The position numbers and the translations under genes are program-made. DNA of 64,000 nucleotides from NCBI GenBank assembly GCA_022577435.1, contig JAKOON010000021.1:9014199-9078198 (forward strand), read 5' to 3'. This document shows, piece by piece, positions 60,085 to 64,000 of the stretch. The notes beneath the pieces were generated by a model. It had not been told where the DNA came from. It did no database searches and saw nothing but the letters and a program-made list of their open reading frames with translations. This DNA comes from Embiotoca jacksoni (lineage: Eukaryota > Chordata > Actinopteri > Embiotocidae). Each line of letters starts with the position of its first letter. Within the stretch, counting starts at the first letter, position 1.

Positions 60085-61125
60085 TTTTCCCCGATCTGAA
60101 ACACAGGCAGCACAAATCTCTGCCTGTCTGACTGACATCTCTTGGTGGATGTCCTCACACCACCTGAAAACCAACCTCGACAAGACCGAACTGCTCTTCC
60201 TTCCAGGGAAAGACTCTCCCACCCTCGACCTGACTACTACCTTGGACAACTCTGTGTTATCCCCAACCCTGACTGCTAGGAACCTCGGAGACACTCGACA
60301 GTCAACTCTCTCTTTCTGCCAACATCACTGCAACAACACGTTCCTGTAGATACATGCTGCACAACATCAGGAGAATACGTCCTCTTCTCACTCAGAAGGC
60401 GGCGCAGGTTCTGGTCCAGGCTCTGGTCCAGGTTCTCGTCATCTCACGTCTGGACTACTGTAACTCCCTCCTGGCAGGTCTACCTGTTAGTACCATCTGA
60501 CCTCTGCAGCTCATCCAGAATGCCGCAACTCAACTGGTCTTTAACCTCCTAAATTCACTCACACTACTCCGCTCCTCCTCGTCCTCGTCCTCCTCCTCCT
60601 CCTCTTCCTCCTCCTCTGCTCCCTTCACTGGTTACCAGTAGCTTCCCGCATCCGTTTCAAAACATTGGTACTTGCGTACCGTGCTGTGAACAGATCGGGT
60701 CCAGTCTACATCCAGGACATGGTCCAACCTTACATCCCAGCCCGCTCTCTCCGCTCTGCATCCACCAATCGGCTTGTCGCTCCCTCACTGAGCTAAACAC
60801 TCTATAAAATCACGACTGTTTGCTGTCCTGGCTCCTAAATGGTGGAATGAGCTCCCCACCGACATCAGGACAGCAGAAACTCTGTACAACTTCCGCCGCA
60901 AACTAAAAACACACCTCTTCAGACTTTACCTTGAACAGTAGAACTTTAGTAGCACTTAAAATGACACTGACTGATAGCACTTTGTAGTTTGGCTTTCTTG
61001 AAGAAATTGTATTTTCTTGATTGTTGTTGTTCTGGGTTTTGGACCCTCATGGTTGAAATGCACTTATTGTAAGTCGCTTTGGATAAAAGCGTCAGCTAAA
61101 TGTAATGTAATGTAATGTAATGTCG
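60085..61125 (+). mobile_element. L2-type LINE, 3' end (5'-truncated, broken RT)
   Basis: Encodes in pieces the thumb/C-terminal part of a fish L2 reverse transcriptase: MSSHHLKTNLDKTELLFLPG, ISRLDYCNSLLAGLP, LHWLPVASRIRFKTLVLAY and RSLRSASTNRLVAPSL, across frameshifts and stops. It ends with the usual 3' end (GTAAGTCGCTTTGGATAAAA) and a short tandem tail of TGTAA-type units at 61102-61123. A CTC-rich expansion at 60575-60617 and a short duplicated VQVL segment are local oddities. Confidence 0.88.
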
Positions 61126-64000
61126 GTCAGGGAATCTGATAGGTCACAGATTTCGGTGGGACTAAACTAAAGGCACACTGCTTGGACACGTCAGTGACTT
61201 CACTATCGGCTCCTAATGTACACACTGGTATTGCAAGATGAGATTTAATTCTTAAAAATTACACCTTTAAATGATCAGAATTTTCTTTTTTTTTCTTTGT
61301 AACTTTGAAGCCCAGAGTATAAAAAGGACAAAGCTTAAAAAAGTGTCTATGACTGCAATATGGACTGTAAAAATAAGTGATTTAAATTCTCTCAGAATAA
61401 TAAATAATTAATGTAAAATTAATAACAACACTTATTGAATGCAAAAAAAAAAAAAAAGCAATTTCTCACAATCGGAAGAGTATATAAACTCATATCTAAC
61501 ACACTAAATGATTCGAGTGATGCAGGAGGTACAACTATTGGTAGCCTGATTCTCATGAGGACCACGTTTCCCATGAACCGCTTCACTTTCAGATTTTTGT
61601 TGATAGAGCAAGATTTATTTGGAAAGCCAAACTTTGTGCCGCAGTACCTTCAGAAGAGCATTTATATAGAATGATCACAGGAATTGCAAGCTCCTGCAAA
61701 TATTTCAGAGATTGGTTGAATATGTATTAAATATCGCAGTCGTACTAATTAATGCAAATGATCGGGAGACTGAATAATGGCAGCGTGCGGTGGGACACCA
61801 GTAAGGTACAGCTGTTGCTGATGAGTCTGTATTATTCCTAACATAAGTCCAATTTTGTGCACATATAAGGGTAAAACCAATGCGATGCTGCACACAGCAC
61901 AGCTATGAAACAAAGTCAATCCAGTGTGGGATTGAAACTCATGCTACTACGTGCGCACAACCTACAGGCACGCTGCCAGCTGCCTGAATTAAACTTTAAA
62001 CATTCTTATCTTAGTGCTCCATAAGGAAGTTGTGGGCTTTCATAAGAAATCTCCACTCACCCAGACAACATGTACATATCATGGCCGTTTTAATATGTCT
62101 CAGGCACAAACGTTCGAGGCTGTGCAGAAATGTTTCTCCGAAAAGTGAATCACCCTGAGATGACAGCACTGTTACATGCTCCTGTGTTATTGCTGCGGTC
62201 AGTCTGTGAGCTGAATGTGTCAATGGATATTTCAAGGGCTTTCACTGTCACATCCCACAGTGCATTGACATGAAGTCCACTTAATAAGCATATGTTGTCC
62301 CTCTAATGGAGCCCCTTTATGAACTGAAAGGTTGTCAAGAAGCGTGGCCATAATCTGCTTACCTAATAGTGAATACAAGAGCGGCAAAAGGATGGCTGGA
62401 GCATTTAACACCTGTAAAAGCTTCATTTTAATAACACTGGCAATTTCACTGTAAATTATAATGACATTATACCTTAGGGTGCTGTAATCGCCTTTAATTC
62501 AGTTTTTTATTCCAGTTCATTCTCAGCAGTTTGGAACTGTAGACTAGGGGCATACATGCAAGACAAATATCATTGTGGCGGCAGGAAATAATAAGTATAA
62601 CAATAATATTATGAACTGAAATGCTGTGAGGCAGCTGTTCTAACACGTTTCCACGTCTGACCTTCTGCCTTTTCATGTTGCAGATGTGAAAGGGAGATAA
62701 TAAAGTGATTTCACCAAAAAGTTTCTGCCCTTATGGACTGACATGGATTGTCGTCACTTCATGCGGCATGACTTCATTCTTGAATAAACAGTGTCAGAAT
62801 AATACAAAATGGTGAAATCTTGAAAAATATTTCACATAGAAGAGAATAGACAATATATCCATAAGAAGTAACTGTGTCCTGGTGCTTTTCCCACATTTAT
62901 TTATTTATTTATCATACAGAAACATCTGTTTAGCTGTATAGATCAACACATTACTACCACTGATGATTACATTTGGTCATAATCAGTTTTTAAAATTATA
63001 AACATTTTTTAGTTCAGAACACACGACATGGTATTTGACTTGAGACTTGTTCTTTCTTGGGACATGTTTGTTTTGACTTGGGACTTGAGACGTGCTGGTC
63101 TTGATGTGGAACTTAACTTGGGACTTGTTGGTGCTGACTTGGTATGGGCTTATCCAGTCTTGGGATCTGAGACTTATATTCTTTTGGGACCTGCCTCGAC
63201 TTGATACTTGTTGGTCTTGATGTGGGACTTGTTAATCTTAATTTGGGAGTTTGAAGTTTTGACTTGATACTTTACTTGAGAAATGTTGGTGTTGAAACCA
63301 AACAGGGACTTGTTGGTGTTGGTAAGTATTAGTTTTGACTCAGAACTTGTTCTTAATTTGGGACTGAGCCCAGACATGAGACTTTTTTTGTTGTCTCAAC
63401 TGTGGTTGAAAGCCTCAGGATTGGTTAATAAGTGGGCTTTCAGTTATTTTGCCAAACAAGAGTTTTACGCTTCAAACAAATGTGAGTACTGAACACAATA
63501 TGACACGGATTGTAAATAAACTACAGTAGCAACTGTACATACAACAGTCACCCATTAAATGCATAAAGCTTTTTATAATTTAGACAAAAAAAAATTGAAG
63601 TTAGGCAGCAAACCTTTTTGCTGACCAGGCAACCATCTCCATATGCCTGCAGCTGACCTTTTTCAGAGCAGTCGATGTGATTGTATATGCCATTCTCAGG
63701 AGGGTTCCAGGAACATGACAGTGACTTTAATTCCTTCCCCATACCCCGGAGACCTCCTGGATGAGGGACAACAGTAACTATCTACTTGAACTGAATAACA
63801 CTATCAGGGCTAGCCTGGATCCTGTGAAATAAACTAATATTTCTCAGCGACAGCATTTGACAATGTGATGGAATTAGTGTCAAATCCAGTTTTCACTGTG
63901 CCGCATAACAATGATAAAGAAAATGAGACAAATAGAAATGAAAAAAGATACAGAAAAGTGATAGAATTGGTAGGTAAAATATAAAACTCGAAGCAAACGG
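61126..64000. other. Right end of window, no gene seen
   Basis: AT-rich DNA with a minus-oriented tRNA-like word near 61930 (GGGATTGAAACTC) and a degenerate minisatellite at 63030-63380. No exon could be supported. Confidence 0.5.
63030..63380. repeat. Degenerate GACTTGGGACTTGTTGGTCTT-like minisatellite
   Basis: Recurring words GACTTGGGACTTG, TTGTTGGTCTTGATG and TTGGGACTTGTTGGTG over about 350 bp with strong drift. The unit is roughly 25-30 bp. Confidence 0.8.

Noticed and set aside
61435..61674. 79-codon plus-strand frame starting with a Lys run
   Set aside because: Starts in a poly-A run; no recognisable motif.
63548..63742. Minus-strand frame with CSWNPPENGIYNHIDCSEKG near the right edge
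   Set aside because: It looks slightly exon-like with paired cysteines, but I cannot name a family, see no convincing splice sites, and the frame is short.

Overview
The window is genomic DNA from a ray-finned fish, most likely a percomorph teleost. It has spliced vertebrate genes with GT-AG introns, very dense (CA/TG)n microsatellites, and typical fish repeats: a Tc1-like transposon, an L2 LINE 3' end with a TGTAATG-type tail, a tRNA-derived SINE and several short non-autonomous elements. Everything is read from the sequence and from remembered protein families; no search was run.

Three protein genes are well supported. (1) usp22 lies on the + strand. Exons 2-13 occupy 2801-16157, all splice phases agree, and the first coding exon lies left of the window. 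It encodes the histone H2A/H2B deubiquitinase of the SAGA complex. (2) tnfrsf13b (TACI, the BAFF/APRIL receptor of B cells) lies on the - strand in four exons, 25200 down to 20293. It is convergent with usp22, and its second intron holds a roughly 3.1 kb minisatellite. (3) A somatostatin receptor ending in QTSI (sstr2 type) lies on the - strand in three coding exons, 51373 down to 48086, with signs of an additional 5'UTR intron.

Layout: 1-18.3 kb usp22 with its microsatellite-rich introns and a 3'UTR carrying a GAG tract and a 33-bp minisatellite; 18.3-20.3 kb a convergent intergenic gap with a CpG-rich block and an RFX-type X-box; 20.3-25.2 kb tnfrsf13b; 25.2-48 kb a gene-poor stretch with a TACTATACTG-like repeat, a cluster of tRNA-like modules, a decayed Tc1 element at 32.5-34.05 kb, an antisense I/Nimb-like LINE fragment at 38.9-39.96 kb and a possible relic of an M13 metallopeptidase exon near 43.0 kb; 48.1-51.4 kb sstr2; 51.4-64 kb sstr2 upstream sequence, then repeats including an L2 LINE 3' end at 60.1-61.1 kb.

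The three genes do not form one pathway. The most unusual structure is non-coding: dinucleotide repeats placed against usp22 splice sites, including an inverted TG/CA pair around a frame-neutral exon, and the tnfrsf13b intronic minisatellite with E-box-like words in its units and a 632-bp higher-order period.
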